64,000 nt of DNA from Exilibacterium sp. (GTDB taxonomy: Bacteria > Pseudomonadota > Gammaproteobacteria > Pseudomonadales > Cellvibrionaceae), in contig JANQMH010000056.1 of assembly GCA_028280195.1 (NCBI GenBank), positions 62,001 to 126,000 of the forward strand, read 5' to 3'. Shown here one piece after another: positions 8,362 to 16,599 of this stretch. Every line of letters begins with the position of its first letter. Position 1 is the stretch's first letter. The notes below the pieces were generated by a model that did no database searches, was not told where the DNA came from, and saw nothing but the letters and a program-made list of their open reading frames with translations. Made by a program: the position numbers and the translations under genes.

Positions 8362-9338
8362 AGTGGAAATCGTCATCGTCAATCGACCCGCGCGATGAAC
8401 ACCGCGACTGGCGCCTGATTGAAGCCGTGGTCGGTGAAGTAGTGCAGGAACAAAAGCGCGCCCGTCGCTGGGGCATCTTTTTCAAGGCCCTGACTTTTGC
8501 TTACCTGTTTATCGTGTTGATACTGTTTTTGCCGCGTGCCGGGGTCGGGCCGGTCAGCGATGCCGGCGAATCGCATACGGCGCTGGTGGAAATCGACGGC
8601 GTGATTGCCGCCGACCAGCCGGCTGCCGCCAATACGGTGGTCACCGGCCTGCGCGCGGCTTTCGAAAGCGCGCACGCCAAGGCCATCATTCTCGCCATCA
8701 ACAGCCCGGGCGGCAGCCCGGTGCAGGCCGGCTATATCAACGATGAAATCGCCCGCCTGCGGGAATTGCATGCGGATACCAAAGTTTACGCGGTGATCGG
8801 CGATCTGGGGGCTTCGGGCGGCTACTACATCGCCGCTGCGGCCGATGAAATCTATGCCGACAAGGCCAGCCTGGTCGGCTCTATCGGTGTGACCGCGTCG
8901 AGCTTCGGCTTTGTCGAAAGCCTGCAGAAGCTCGGTGTCGAGCGCCGGCATTTTACCGCCGGGGAGCACAAGGCGTTTCTGGACCCGTTCTCGCCGTTGA
9001 AAGAGTCGGAGAAAGTTTTTTGGCAGCAGGTACTGGACAATACCCACCGGCAGTTTATCGAGGTGGTAAAACGCGGTCGCGGCGATCGCCTGCAGTTGCG
9101 CGATGAGCTGTTCTCGGGGCTGGTCTGGAACGGTGAACAGGCGCTGGAGCTGGGTCTGGTCGATGGCCTCGGCAGTGCCGGCTATGTCGCGCGGGAGGTG
9201 ATCGGTGAAGAGAACATCGTCGATTACACCCACCGGCCATCGCCTTTCGAGTTACTGATCAGAGACCTCGGGATTGCCGTTGGGCGCGGCATGGGGCAGG
9301 CGCTGGGCGTGTCACAACTGCCGCTGCAGCTGCGTTAG
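8355..9338 (+). CDS. sppA: Signal peptide peptidase, S49 family (short SppA/SohB type)
   Basis: The 327-residue inner-membrane serine protease degrades signal peptides left after secretion. One membrane segment lies at about residues 42-61 (ALTFAYLFIVLILFLP). The protease domain holds the nucleophile Ser in GASGGYY and the general-base Lys in GEHKAFLDPF, the Ser/Lys dyad of S49 enzymes. It is the short form with one protease domain, not the 618-residue E. coli form. The start is TTG 8355, chosen because GGAGGAGAAG lies five bases upstream. The 3' end overlaps the convergent maf gene by four bases. Confidence 0.93.
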   Translation: MLKWKSSSSIDPRDEHRDWRLIEAVVGEVVQEQKRARRWGIFFKALTFAYLFIVLILFLPRAGVGPVSDAGESHTALVEIDGVIAADQPAAANTVVTGLRAAFESAHAKAIILAINSPGGSPVQAGYINDEIARLRELHADTKVYAVIGDLGASGGYYIAAAADEIYADKASLVGSIGVTASSFGFVESLQKLGVERRHFTAGEHKAFLDPFSPLKESEKVFWQQVLDNTHRQFIEVVKRGRGDRLQLRDELFSGLVWNGEQALELGLVDGLGSAGYVAREVIGEENIVDYTHRPSPFELLIRDLGIAVGRGMGQALGVSQLPLQLR

Positions 9339-9931
9339 CGCTTGAGCGGGTCCGCGCCCTCGGCGGTCAGCATATCGCACAGCGCAATCAGCGGCAGCCC
9401 CACCAGGGCGCTGTAGTCCTCGCCGATCAGCCGGGTAAACAGGGAAATGCCGAGCCCCTCGACCTTGAAACTGCCGGCGCAGTCATAGGGCTGTTCGCGG
9501 CGCAGGTAGTTTTCGATGCGGTGGCGGTCAAGCTGTCGAAACGCCACCTCGAAAGGCACACAGCAGGTGCGGCTGTTGCCGCTGGCGGTGTTCAACAGGC
9601 ACAGGCCGGTATGGAAGCGCACTCGCCGGCCGCTGCAGGCGCTCAGCTGCTCCAGCGCGCGGCGGTGATTGCCGGGTTTGGTCATTATGGCGCCGTCCAG
9701 CTGCGCCACCTGGTCGCAACCGATAATCAGCGCTTCGCCACAGCGCCCGGCCAGGGCCTCAGCTTTGGCCAGGGCCAGGCGCTGCACCAGCTGCTCGGAA
9801 GTTTCCCCCGGGTGCGGGGATTCATCGATATCGGGCGACAGCCATTCGAACGGCAGCCCCAACTGGGCCAGTAACTGCCGGCGATAAGGCGAACCGGAAG
9901 CGAGCACAAGCGGCAGTACGGTGTCTTGCAT
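9335..9931 (-). CDS. yceF: Maf/YceF-type nucleotide pyrophosphatase
   Basis: The 198-residue protein belongs to the Maf family, which hydrolyses non-canonical nucleotides. The YceF branch acts on 7-methyl-GTP. The N-terminal LVLASGSPYRRQLL is the family signature, followed by IIGCDQVAQ with a catalytic Asp, and KPGN and GSFKVEGLG further on. Pseudomonas carries the same gene between sppA and yceD. It runs opposite to its neighbours and converges on sppA with a four-base overlap. Confidence 0.9.
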   Translation of the reverse strand: MQDTVLPLVLASGSPYRRQLLAQLGLPFEWLSPDIDESPHPGETSEQLVQRLALAKAEALAGRCGEALIIGCDQVAQLDGAIMTKPGNHRRALEQLSACSGRRVRFHTGLCLLNTASGNSRTCCVPFEVAFRQLDRHRIENYLRREQPYDCAGSFKVEGLGISLFTRLIGEDYSALVGLPLIALCDMLTAEGADPLKR

Positions 9932-9990
9932 TTCATTATCACCCTCAACAACAAATATACCCGAATATTACCGATAGCCCGATACAGCAG

Positions 9991-10040
9991 CCACTAAAAT
10001 ACTAGATACTAGTCACTAGCGACTAGTATCTAGTAACTGA
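9991..10040. repeat. Heptamer tandem array (NNACTAG units) forming a palindrome
   Basis: From 9999 the sequence reads in seven-base steps: ATACTAG, ATACTAG, TCACTAG, CGACTAG, TATCTAG, TAACTGA. Positions 10000-10014 and 10021-10035 are also perfect 15-bp inverted repeats around a six-base loop. It lies between maf and the yceD promoter and shares the ACTAG core with the array at 18326-18375. CTAG is usually rare in enterobacterial-type genomes, so its density here is unusual. Confidence 0.8.
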
Positions 10041-10047
10041 TTTCCCT

Positions 10048-10076
10048 TTGACAGATTAAGGGTGTATCCCTATTAT
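10048..10076 (+). promoter_or_regulatory. Strong sigma-70 promoter of the yceD-rpmF-plsX-fab operon
   Basis: TTGACA (10048-10053), a 17-bp spacer and TATTAT (10071-10076) make a near-consensus promoter. Transcription would start about 10082-10084, only two to four bases before the yceD ATG at 10086. Confidence 0.85.
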
Positions 10077-10085
10077 TGCGCGCTT

Positions 10086-10640
10086 ATGTCGGACACCCCC
10101 CCAAAACAGGTCCTGCCCAGGCAGATAGATCCCCGGAAATTTGCCCAGCAGGGGGTTCACCTGAGCGGCGACATGGATACCGCGGTACTGGCGCGGCTGC
10201 GCGAGCTAGTGTGTGACAGCGGCGGGCCGGCGCGCGTCGAGCTGGCTTTCGCGGTCGATGAACAGCGTGCCAGAACGCTGACCGGCGCGGTCGACTGCCG
10301 GGTGGCGATGGTATGCCAGCGCTGCCTGGAACCGGTTGCGGTTGACCTGCACTGCGATATCAACCTGGTGCTGGTGTGGGACGAAGAGGGCGCCAGACAG
10401 CTGCCCAGGTGGGTCGACCCGTGGATTGTCGGCGAGGGCCCGGCGGATCTCTACGAGGTACTGGAAGAGGAATTGTTACTGGCGCTGCCGACGGTCGCTT
10501 ATCACGATACCAACTGTATCGATCCGGCGCTGTTGTCCAGTGCCGATACGGCCGAGGGTGATCCGGCGCCGGCCGCTGGCGGGTCAAACCCGTTCAAAGT
10601 ACTGGAGCAACTGAAGGTGAAGGGCTCGCCGGAATCCTGA
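10086..10640 (+). CDS. yceD: YceD (DUF177) rRNA accumulation protein
   Basis: The 184-residue cytosolic protein is of the family linked to 23S rRNA accumulation in bacteria and co-transcribed with rpmF. The CQRCLEPV motif near residue 78, the acidic EEELLLALP segment and the NPFKVLEQLK tail are the family marks. I start at ATG 10086 (MSDTPPKQ), since the longer GTG at 10062 lies inside the promoter spacer. With the strong promoter directly upstream, the mRNA would be nearly leaderless. rpmF follows after 55 bases. Confidence 0.92.
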   Translation: MSDTPPKQVLPRQIDPRKFAQQGVHLSGDMDTAVLARLRELVCDSGGPARVELAFAVDEQRARTLTGAVDCRVAMVCQRCLEPVAVDLHCDINLVLVWDEEGARQLPRWVDPWIVGEGPADLYEVLEEELLLALPTVAYHDTNCIDPALLSSADTAEGDPAPAAGGSNPFKVLEQLKVKGSPES

Positions 10641-10695
10641 GGTGCCGGACTGGCGCCCCAATGGCAGAACGAATATGCTGAATTAGGAGCTGAAT

Positions 10696-10878
10696 ATGGC
10701 CGTTCAACAAAACAAGAAGACCCGTTCCAGGCGCGGTATGCGTCGTTCTCACGATGCGCTGTCCAGCGCCACGCTGTCGACGGACCCCACCAGCGGCGAG
10801 AAGCACCGCCGTCACCATATCACCGCCGACGGGTTTTACCGCGGGCGCAAAGTGGTAGAAACCGACAGCGAAGCCTAG
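10696..10878 (+). CDS. rpmF: 50S ribosomal protein L32
   Basis: The 60-residue basic protein begins [17 protein letters not shown] and contains [11 protein letters not shown], matching L32 of the large subunit. A good ribosome site (AGGAG) lies just upstream. E. coli L32 has 57 residues. The zinc-ligand cysteines found in some L32 forms are absent, as in many gammaproteobacteria. It sits in the conserved yceD-rpmF-plsX order that ties ribosome and membrane synthesis. Confidence 0.97.
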   Translation: MAVQQNKKTRSRRGMRRSHDALSSATLSTDPTSGEKHRRHHITADGFYRGRKVVETDSEA

Positions 10879-10907
10879 ACTGCGGCGCGGCTTCACAGGG
10901 CAGCTTT

Positions 10908-11915
10908 TTGTCCGCCAATGTCCGTATAGCAGTCGACGCTATGGGTGGGGATCTCGGTCCCCGTACTACCGTTCCCGCTGCGCTTCAGGCAGCGGCCTCC
11001 AACCCCGATATCGATATCGTGCTGATCGGCGAGCAGCAGGCGCTGCAACCTTTTGCCGCCGACTGTGCCGCGGCACGTATTGCCCTCGAGTACGCAGCCG
11101 ATACGGTGGCCATGGATGACAAGCCCTCGCAGGCGCTGCGACAGAAGCGCAATTCTTCCATGTGGCGGGCGGTGGAGCTGGTCAAATCGGGACGCGCCCA
11201 CGCCTGTGTCAGTGCCGGCAATACCGGTGCGCTCATGGCCATGGGCAAGTTTCTGCTCAATACTTTCGCCGGTATCGACCGGCCCGCCATCTGCAAGCCG
11301 GTGCCAACCGAGCGCGGGCACAGTTACCTGCTCGATCTGGGCGCCAATATCAATTGCCAGGCCGAGCAGTTACTGCAGTTTGCCGTCATGGGATCGGTAT
11401 TGGCGGCGGCGGTGGATCAAAACCCCAGACCCAGTATCGGCCTTCTCAATATCGGCGAAGAGGACAACAAGGGCAGTGAGCAGATCCGCCTGGCCGGGCG
11501 CCTGCTGGCCCAGCACAGCGCCCTCAACTATGTCGGCTATACCGAGGGGGACGGGATTTACCGCGGCGATGTGGATGTGGTGGTGTGCGATGGCTTTGCT
11601 GGTAATGTGGCGTTGAAAGTCAGCGAGGGCGTGGCGCGGTTGTTGGCCGATCAGGTCCGGCGCGCCTTCAGGGCGAGTTGGTACGGCCGCATGGTTGGCC
11701 AATTAGCCCAGCCTCTGTTGCGAAAATGGCATACACAATTTGACCCTGCTCGCTATAATGGCGCGAGCTTTCTGGGCTTACAGGGCATTGTTATCAAAAG
11801 CCACGGCGGCGCCGACAGCAGCAGTTTCCGTTTTGCAGTAGAGAGTGCCCGGGATCAGGTCGAGCTGCGTATACCACAGTTGATTAACGATCAACTGGCA
11901 GCGCTGCAGATCTGA
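10908..11915 (+). CDS. plsX: Phosphate acyltransferase PlsX
   Basis: The 335-residue enzyme makes acyl-phosphate from acyl-ACP, the first step of phospholipid synthesis with PlsY. The start region IAVDAMGGDLGP is the family signature, and CVSAGNTGALMA and VVCDGFAGNVALK are further conserved blocks. The start is TTG at 10908; no in-frame ATG is near, and the ATG at 10919 is in another frame that ends at once. The enzyme is peripheral to the inner membrane. fabD follows 61 bases on. Confidence 0.95.
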   Translation: MSANVRIAVDAMGGDLGPRTTVPAALQAAASNPDIDIVLIGEQQALQPFAADCAAARIALEYAADTVAMDDKPSQALRQKRNSSMWRAVELVKSGRAHACVSAGNTGALMAMGKFLLNTFAGIDRPAICKPVPTERGHSYLLDLGANINCQAEQLLQFAVMGSVLAAAVDQNPRPSIGLLNIGEEDNKGSEQIRLAGRLLAQHSALNYVGYTEGDGIYRGDVDVVVCDGFAGNVALKVSEGVARLLADQVRRAFRASWYGRMVGQLAQPLLRKWHTQFDPARYNGASFLGLQGIVIKSHGGADSSSFRFAVESARDQVELRIPQLINDQLAALQI

Positions 11916-11976
11916 CGGTCTTTGCGCTCGGCAGCGCCGCAGTAAACGCGGTAGCGACATAACACGGTAGAGAGAT

Positions 11977-12915
11977 ATGGCTAACAAAAATCTGGCTTTT
12001 GTGTTTCCCGGCCAGGGTTCGCAGAAAATCGGCATGCTGGCCGAGCAGGCCGCAGTTCATCCGCTGGTGCAGCAAACCTTTGTCGAGGCGTCCGAGGTGC
12101 TGGGCTATGACCTGTGGGCGCTGGTGCAGTCGGGCACACAGGAGGATATCAACCTCACCGAACGCACCCAGCCGCTGCTGCTCAGCGCCAGTGTGGCGCT
12201 GTGGCGCATCTGGCAGCAGCGCCGCGGCAGCCGGCCGCAGCTGCTGGCGGGCCACAGTCTCGGCGAGTGGTCCGCTCTGGTGTGTGCCGGTGTAGTGGAA
12301 TTTGCCGATGCGGTAAAACTGGTGCAGCAGCGCGGTAAACTGATGCAGGCGGCGGTGGCGCCGGGCGAGGGCGCCATGGCCGCGGTCATCGGTCTCGATG
12401 ACGACGCCATCAAACAGGCCTGTGCCCGGGCCGCCGAGTCGCAGGTAGTGGCCGCGGTTAACTTCAACTCGCCGGGCCAGGTGGTCATTGCCGGCAGTAA
12501 GGCCGCTGTGGACCGCGCCATTGCACTGTGTCAGCAGGCCGGCGCCAAGCGCGCCATGCCCTTGCCGGTAAGCGCGCCTTTTCATACCCCGCTGATGCGC
12601 CCGGCCGCCGAGCAATTGGCCGAGCAGATAAAGACGACGGTATTCAGCCAACCGCAGATACCGGTGGTGCACAATGTCAATGCCGCTACGCAAAGCGATG
12701 CGGAAAAAATAAAGGCCCTGCTGATCGAGCAGATCTACAGCCCGGTGCTGTGGGTGGATTGCGTCAGAGCGCTGATTGGCGGCGGCATCGATGCGGCGGT
12801 GGAGTGCGGCCCCGGTAAAGTGCTGGCCGGTCTCAACAAGCGTATTGAACGCAGCCTGGAAACCTATGCCATTGAAACGCCCGCAGACCTCGACAAGGCG
12901 CTGGCGGGTCTGTAA
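11977..12915 (+). CDS. fabD: Malonyl-CoA:ACP transacylase
   Basis: The 312-residue cytosolic enzyme moves malonyl from CoA to acyl carrier protein for fatty-acid elongation. The PGQGSQ loop lies at residues 11-16, the nucleophile Ser94 is in GHSLGEW, and the partner His is in APFHTPLM near 200. Length is normal (309 in E. coli). It sits between plsX and fabG in the standard order, probably one transcript from the yceD promoter. Confidence 0.97.
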   Translation: MANKNLAFVFPGQGSQKIGMLAEQAAVHPLVQQTFVEASEVLGYDLWALVQSGTQEDINLTERTQPLLLSASVALWRIWQQRRGSRPQLLAGHSLGEWSALVCAGVVEFADAVKLVQQRGKLMQAAVAPGEGAMAAVIGLDDDAIKQACARAAESQVVAAVNFNSPGQVVIAGSKAAVDRAIALCQQAGAKRAMPLPVSAPFHTPLMRPAAEQLAEQIKTTVFSQPQIPVVHNVNAATQSDAEKIKALLIEQIYSPVLWVDCVRALIGGGIDAAVECGPGKVLAGLNKRIERSLETYAIETPADLDKALAGL

Positions 12916-12933
12916 ATCCTGGATGAAAACGCT

Positions 12934-13677
12934 ATGAGTATTGCAGATAAAGTAACCCTGGTAAGCGGCGCAAGCCGCGGCATCGGCGCGGCCATTGCCG
13001 ATCATCTGGGCGCGGCCGGGGCTGTGGTGATCGGCACCGCAACCAGCGTTGGCGGCGCCGAAAAAATCACTGCCAGATTTGCCGAGCAGGGTGTGAAAGG
13101 CACCGGCATGGTGCTCGATGTTACCGATGGAGACTCTGTCAGTGCGCTGTTAAAAGCGATGCAGGAACAGTACGGCGCACCGGAAATTCTGGTCAACAAT
13201 GCCGGCATTACTCGGGACAATCTGCTGCTGCGCATGGGTGAAGACGAGTGGCTGGATGTGCTCAACACCAACCTCAGTGCAGTTTACCGGCTCAGCAAGG
13301 CCTGCCTGCGCGGTATGATGAAGGCCCGCTGGGGCCGCATCATCAATATCAGCTCAGTGGTCGGCGCCATGGGCAATGCCGGCCAGTCGAACTACGCCGC
13401 CACCAAAGCCGGCGTCGGCGGCTTTGCCCGCTCGCTGGCCAGGGAAGTCGGTTCGCGCGGCATTACCGTAAACACAGTGGCGCCCGGCTTTATCGATACC
13501 GATATGACCAGCGTTTTAGAGGAGCAGCAAAAGGCCGCGATGCTGGCGCAAATCCCACTTGGGCGGCTGGGGCAGCCGCAGGAAATTGCCGCTGTTGTCG
13601 GCTTCCTCGCCAGTGCTGCGGGCGCCTACATAACCGGCGAGACGGTGCATGTAAATGGCGGTATGTATATGACTTAA
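12934..13677 (+). CDS. fabG: 3-oxoacyl-ACP reductase
   Basis: This 247-residue short-chain dehydrogenase uses NADPH to reduce 3-oxoacyl-ACP in fatty-acid elongation. The cofactor loop SGASRGIG is at residues 11-18, NNAG follows at about 88-91, and the catalytic Ser140-141, Tyr154 and Lys158 appear in INISS and NYAATK. Length is typical. It begins 18 bases after fabD. A separate promoter follows for acpP. Confidence 0.97.
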   Translation: MSIADKVTLVSGASRGIGAAIADHLGAAGAVVIGTATSVGGAEKITARFAEQGVKGTGMVLDVTDGDSVSALLKAMQEQYGAPEILVNNAGITRDNLLLRMGEDEWLDVLNTNLSAVYRLSKACLRGMMKARWGRIINISSVVGAMGNAGQSNYAATKAGVGGFARSLAREVGSRGITVNTVAPGFIDTDMTSVLEEQQKAAMLAQIPLGRLGQPQEIAAVVGFLASAAGAYITGETVHVNGGMYMT

Positions 13678-13732
13678 CTCATTGTTTTATATGAATATTT
13701 ACCTTATAACCAAAGATTTTTGGGACAATGGA

Positions 13733-13761
13733 TTACAACGCGGTGAAAATCGATGTAAAAT
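13733..13761 (+). promoter_or_regulatory. Putative sigma-70 promoter of acpP
   Basis: TTACAA (13733-13738), a 17-bp spacer and TAAAAT (13756-13761) lie in the 196-bp gap before acpP, leaving a leader of about 105 nt. A promoter of its own fits the high demand for acyl carrier protein. Confidence 0.6.
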
Positions 13762-13873
13762 GCGCGCTCGTGTTGGCCGCAGTATCCCAAACAGGTCCAA
13801 AAACGCAGAGCCGTTGACAAGGCTTACCGGCCGCGGCGTAACCGAATCTAATGATCAGGAGTTAACAAATATT

Positions 13874-14110
13874 ATGAGCAGCATTGAAGAACGCGTTAAG
13901 AAAATTGTTGCTGAGCAACTGGGTGTAAAAGAAGAAGAAGTAAAAAGCGAAGCGTCTTTTGTTGAAGACTTGGGAGCCGACTCATTGGATACTGTTGAAC
14001 TGGTGATGGCACTGGAGGAGGAATTCGAAACCGAAATTCCCGACGAAGAGGCGGAGAAAATCACTACCGTACAGCTGGCTATCGACTACATCAATCAAAA
14101 TTTGGCCTGA
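13874..14110 (+). CDS. acpP: Acyl carrier protein
   Basis: The 78-residue acidic protein carries the growing fatty acyl chain on a 4'-phosphopantetheine arm attached to Ser37 in GADSLDTVE. The sequence [17 protein letters not shown] is the family's usual start. I chose ATG 13874 for that match and for CAGGAG upstream; an open frame runs further back but reads as non-coding. The gene is more AT-rich than its neighbours, usual for highly expressed acpP. A terminator follows. Confidence 0.98.
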   Translation: MSSIEERVKKIVAEQLGVKEEEVKSEASFVEDLGADSLDTVELVMALEEEFETEIPDEEAEKITTVQLAIDYINQNLA

Positions 14111-14143
14111 TCGTCCAGCCCGACCTGACCGGCAGTCATTCTC

Positions 14144-14186
14144 AAAAGCCGTATCTATTGCAAAATAGTACGGCTTTTGTCTTTTT
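14144..14186 (+). terminator. Intrinsic terminator after acpP
   Basis: The stem AAAAGCCGTA...TACGGCTTTT with inner CTATT-GCAA-AATAG pairing is followed by a T-rich stretch. It would end the fabD-fabG-acpP transcript. Confidence 0.85.
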
Positions 14187-14188
14187 GG

Positions 14189-14245
14189 TTGGCTGGAGAA
14201 AAGTTGGTTGGAGAAAGTTGGTTGGAAAAAGTTGGCTGGAGAAAT
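14189..14245. repeat. 14-bp tandem array (TTGGTTGGAGAAAG units)
   Basis: Four units follow directly after the acpP terminator: TTGGCTGGAGAAAAG (15), TTGGTTGGAGAAAG, TTGGTTGGAAAAAG and TTGGCTGGAGAAAT. Each splits into two heptamers. The unit sequence is unlike the ACTAG arrays but the period is the same. The rest of the gap to fabF (14246-14488) shows only a TATAAT at 14346-14351. Confidence 0.85.
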
Positions 14246-14488
14246 CTGTGCCCCGGGCAACGACCGCAGGCCCCTTTATATGTGCGGCCCCCACGCGGCA
14301 TTCTATATCCGGGGTGGCCGACGGGCGCGGGCTGCTGCAAACGCGTATAATCCATCAGTCCGCCTCATTCTGCCATCGGCCGGCGCCGGCAAACGTTCCC
14401 GGAACGTTGGAAACAACGCCTGAACCGCTGTGGCGAGCAGCAGTGAGGGCCCCTGATGCTTGTGTTGGTGATAACACCGGAGGAAAAA

Positions 14489-15727
14489 GTGTCGCGTAGA
14501 AGAGTAGTTGTTACTGGATTGGGTATGGTCAGCCCGGTGGGCAACACAGTCGCTGAAACCTGGGATGCCATCGTCAACGGCAGAAGCGGCGCCGCGCCTA
14601 TCGAGACTTTCGACGTATCTGCGTTTGCCACGCATTTCAGCGCTTCGGTGAAAAATCTGGATGTCGGCGAGTACCTGGCCGTCAAAGACGCCCGCAAAAT
14701 GGACCCGTTTATCCAGTACGGCATGGTGGCCGGCATACAGGCGGTTGTCGATTCCGGACTGGAGGTCGGCGAGCACAACGCCGCCCGCATCGGCGCATGC
14801 ATCGGCTCCGGCATTGGCGGTATCGGTTCGATCGAAGACACGGCGTTGATTATTGAGCACAAAGGGCCGCGACGTATTTCGCCGTTTTTCGTGCCGGGCT
14901 CCATCGTCAATATGATTGCCGGCAACCTGTCGATCAAGTACGGCTTCACCGGGCCCAATGTGGCGGTGACGACGGCCTGCACCACCGGTACCCACAGCAT
15001 TGGCTGGGCAGCGCGCATGATCATGTACGGGGAGGCCGATGTGATGATAGCCGGCGGGGCGGAAATGGCCACCACGCCGGTTGGTATTGGCGGCTTTGCC
15101 GCATCCCGGGCGCTGTCGACGCGCAATGACGACCCGCAGGCTGCGAGCCGTCCCTGGGACAGGGAGCGCGACGGTTTTGTGCTGGGCGACGGCGCCGGTG
15201 TCATGGTACTGGAAGAATACCAACACGCCCGCGCCCGCGGTGCGCAGATTTACGCAGAGCTGATCGGCTTCGGCATGAGTGGCGACGCCTACCACATGAC
15301 CTCGCCGCCGGAAGACGGTGCCGGCGCCGGCCTGTCGATGCAAAATGCCATTAATGACGCGGGTATTGCCGCGGATAAAATCCATTATATCAATGCCCAC
15401 GGCACCTCCACGCCGGCCGGTGACGTCGCCGAATGTCTGGCGATAAAACAGGTGCTGGGCGGCGCCGCGGACCGGGTGGCGGTAAGCTCCACCAAATCCA
15501 TGGTCGGCCATCTGCTCGGGGCGGCCGGTGCGATCGAAGCAATCTTCAGTGTGCTTTCCATCCGCGATCAGGTGGCGCCGCCGACCATCAATCTGCACAG
15601 CCCCGATGAGGGCTGCGATATCAACCTGGTGCCGCACACCGCCCAGGAGTTGCCGATAGAGGCGGTGCTGTCCAATTCGTTCGGCTTTGGCGGCACCAAC
15701 GGTTCGCTGGTGTTTCGCCAGGTCTGA
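14489..15727 (+). CDS. fabF: 3-oxoacyl-ACP synthase II
   Basis: The 412-residue condensing enzyme adds two carbons from malonyl-ACP to acyl-ACP; FabF also supports the temperature-dependent step to cis-vaccenate. The catalytic triad is Cys164 (TTACTTGTH), His304 ([10 protein letters not shown]) and His341 (VGHLLGAAG). The start is GTG 14489, preceded by GGAGGA at the right distance, and [10 protein letters not shown] is the family's usual beginning; the ATG at 14456 would add 11 extra residues. Next to pabC and mltG as in Pseudomonas. Confidence 0.97.
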   Translation: MSRRRVVVTGLGMVSPVGNTVAETWDAIVNGRSGAAPIETFDVSAFATHFSASVKNLDVGEYLAVKDARKMDPFIQYGMVAGIQAVVDSGLEVGEHNAARIGACIGSGIGGIGSIEDTALIIEHKGPRRISPFFVPGSIVNMIAGNLSIKYGFTGPNVAVTTACTTGTHSIGWAARMIMYGEADVMIAGGAEMATTPVGIGGFAASRALSTRNDDPQAASRPWDRERDGFVLGDGAGVMVLEEYQHARARGAQIYAELIGFGMSGDAYHMTSPPEDGAGAGLSMQNAINDAGIAADKIHYINAHGTSTPAGDVAECLAIKQVLGGAADRVAVSSTKSMVGHLLGAAGAIEAIFSVLSIRDQVAPPTINLHSPDEGCDINLVPHTAQELPIEAVLSNSFGFGGTNGSLVFRQV

Positions 15728-15735
15728 ACCCATGT

Positions 15736-16599
15736 ATGGCCATGTTTACGCCCATAGTCATCGTCGACGGTCAGATCAACGGAACAGTGTCTCCGTTGGA
15801 TCGCGGTTTTGCCTACGGTGACGGCCTGTTCGAAACGATGCGCTTCCAGGCCGGCCAGCTGCCGCTGTGGGAGCAGCATAAAAAGCGCCTTCTTTACGGC
15901 TGTCGGCGCCTGCAGATACCGCTGGCCGAGGCGGTGCTGTCAGCGCACAGAGATGCCCTCGGCGCCGTTGCCGCGCAACGGCGTATCGACTCGGGCGTGG
16001 TCAAGGTTGTGGTTACCCGCGGGGAGGGCGGCCGCGGCTATGCGACACCGCAAGTGCTCGAACCGACGGTGGTTGCAGGGCTCTACCCCGGGCCCGGCTA
16101 TCCGGCCGATTACCGGCGGGTGGGTGTCAGGGTGCGCATCTGCGAGCAGCGCCTCAGCAGCAACACCACGCTGGCGGGGTTGAAACATCTGAACAGATTG
16201 GAAAATGTACTCGCCCGCCGCGAGTGGAGCGACAGCGACACTGTCGAAGGGCTGATGCTCGACCGGGACGACTACGTGATCGAGGCCACCGCCAGCAATG
16301 TTTTTATGGTCGACAGCAAAACCCTGCTGACGCCGGCACTGCATCGCTGCGGCGTGGCCGGCATAGCGCGCCAGATCATTATCGAGATACTGGCGGCCCG
16401 TGCCGGGCTAGCGGTGCGGGAAACGAACCTGTCTGTACAGGCTTTTGAGCGGGCCGAGGAAGTGTTTCTGTGCAACAGCGTCAACGGTATCTGGCCGGTG
16501 GCGGCGCTGGTGGACAAACACTATGCGCGCGGTGCCGTTACGGCTGAGTTGCAGCGCTGTTTTGATTTGTATCTGCAAGAGTGTATGGCGTGTCACTGA
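15736..16599 (+). CDS. pabC: Aminodeoxychorismate lyase
   Basis: The 287-residue PLP enzyme (fold type IV) splits 4-amino-4-deoxychorismate into p-aminobenzoate and pyruvate for folate synthesis. It shows DRGFAYGDGLFET near residue 25, the PLP lysine in GLKHLNRLENV near 153 and IEATASNVF for phosphate binding. It begins nine bases after fabF and overlaps mltG by 19 bases. PabB, which makes its substrate, is encoded at the other end of the window (62562-63929). Confidence 0.94.
   Translation: MAMFTPIVIVDGQINGTVSPLDRGFAYGDGLFETMRFQAGQLPLWEQHKKRLLYGCRRLQIPLAEAVLSAHRDALGAVAAQRRIDSGVVKVVVTRGEGGRGYATPQVLEPTVVAGLYPGPGYPADYRRVGVRVRICEQRLSSNTTLAGLKHLNRLENVLARREWSDSDTVEGLMLDRDDYVIEATASNVFMVDSKTLLTPALHRCGVAGIARQIIIEILAARAGLAVRETNLSVQAFERAEEVFLCNSVNGIWPVAALVDKHYARGAVTAELQRCFDLYLQECMACH

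Noticed and set aside
14303-15733. A 476-residue minus-strand frame opposite fabF
   Set aside because: It is the complement of a gene with intact catalytic residues, starts without a ribosome site, and matches no family.
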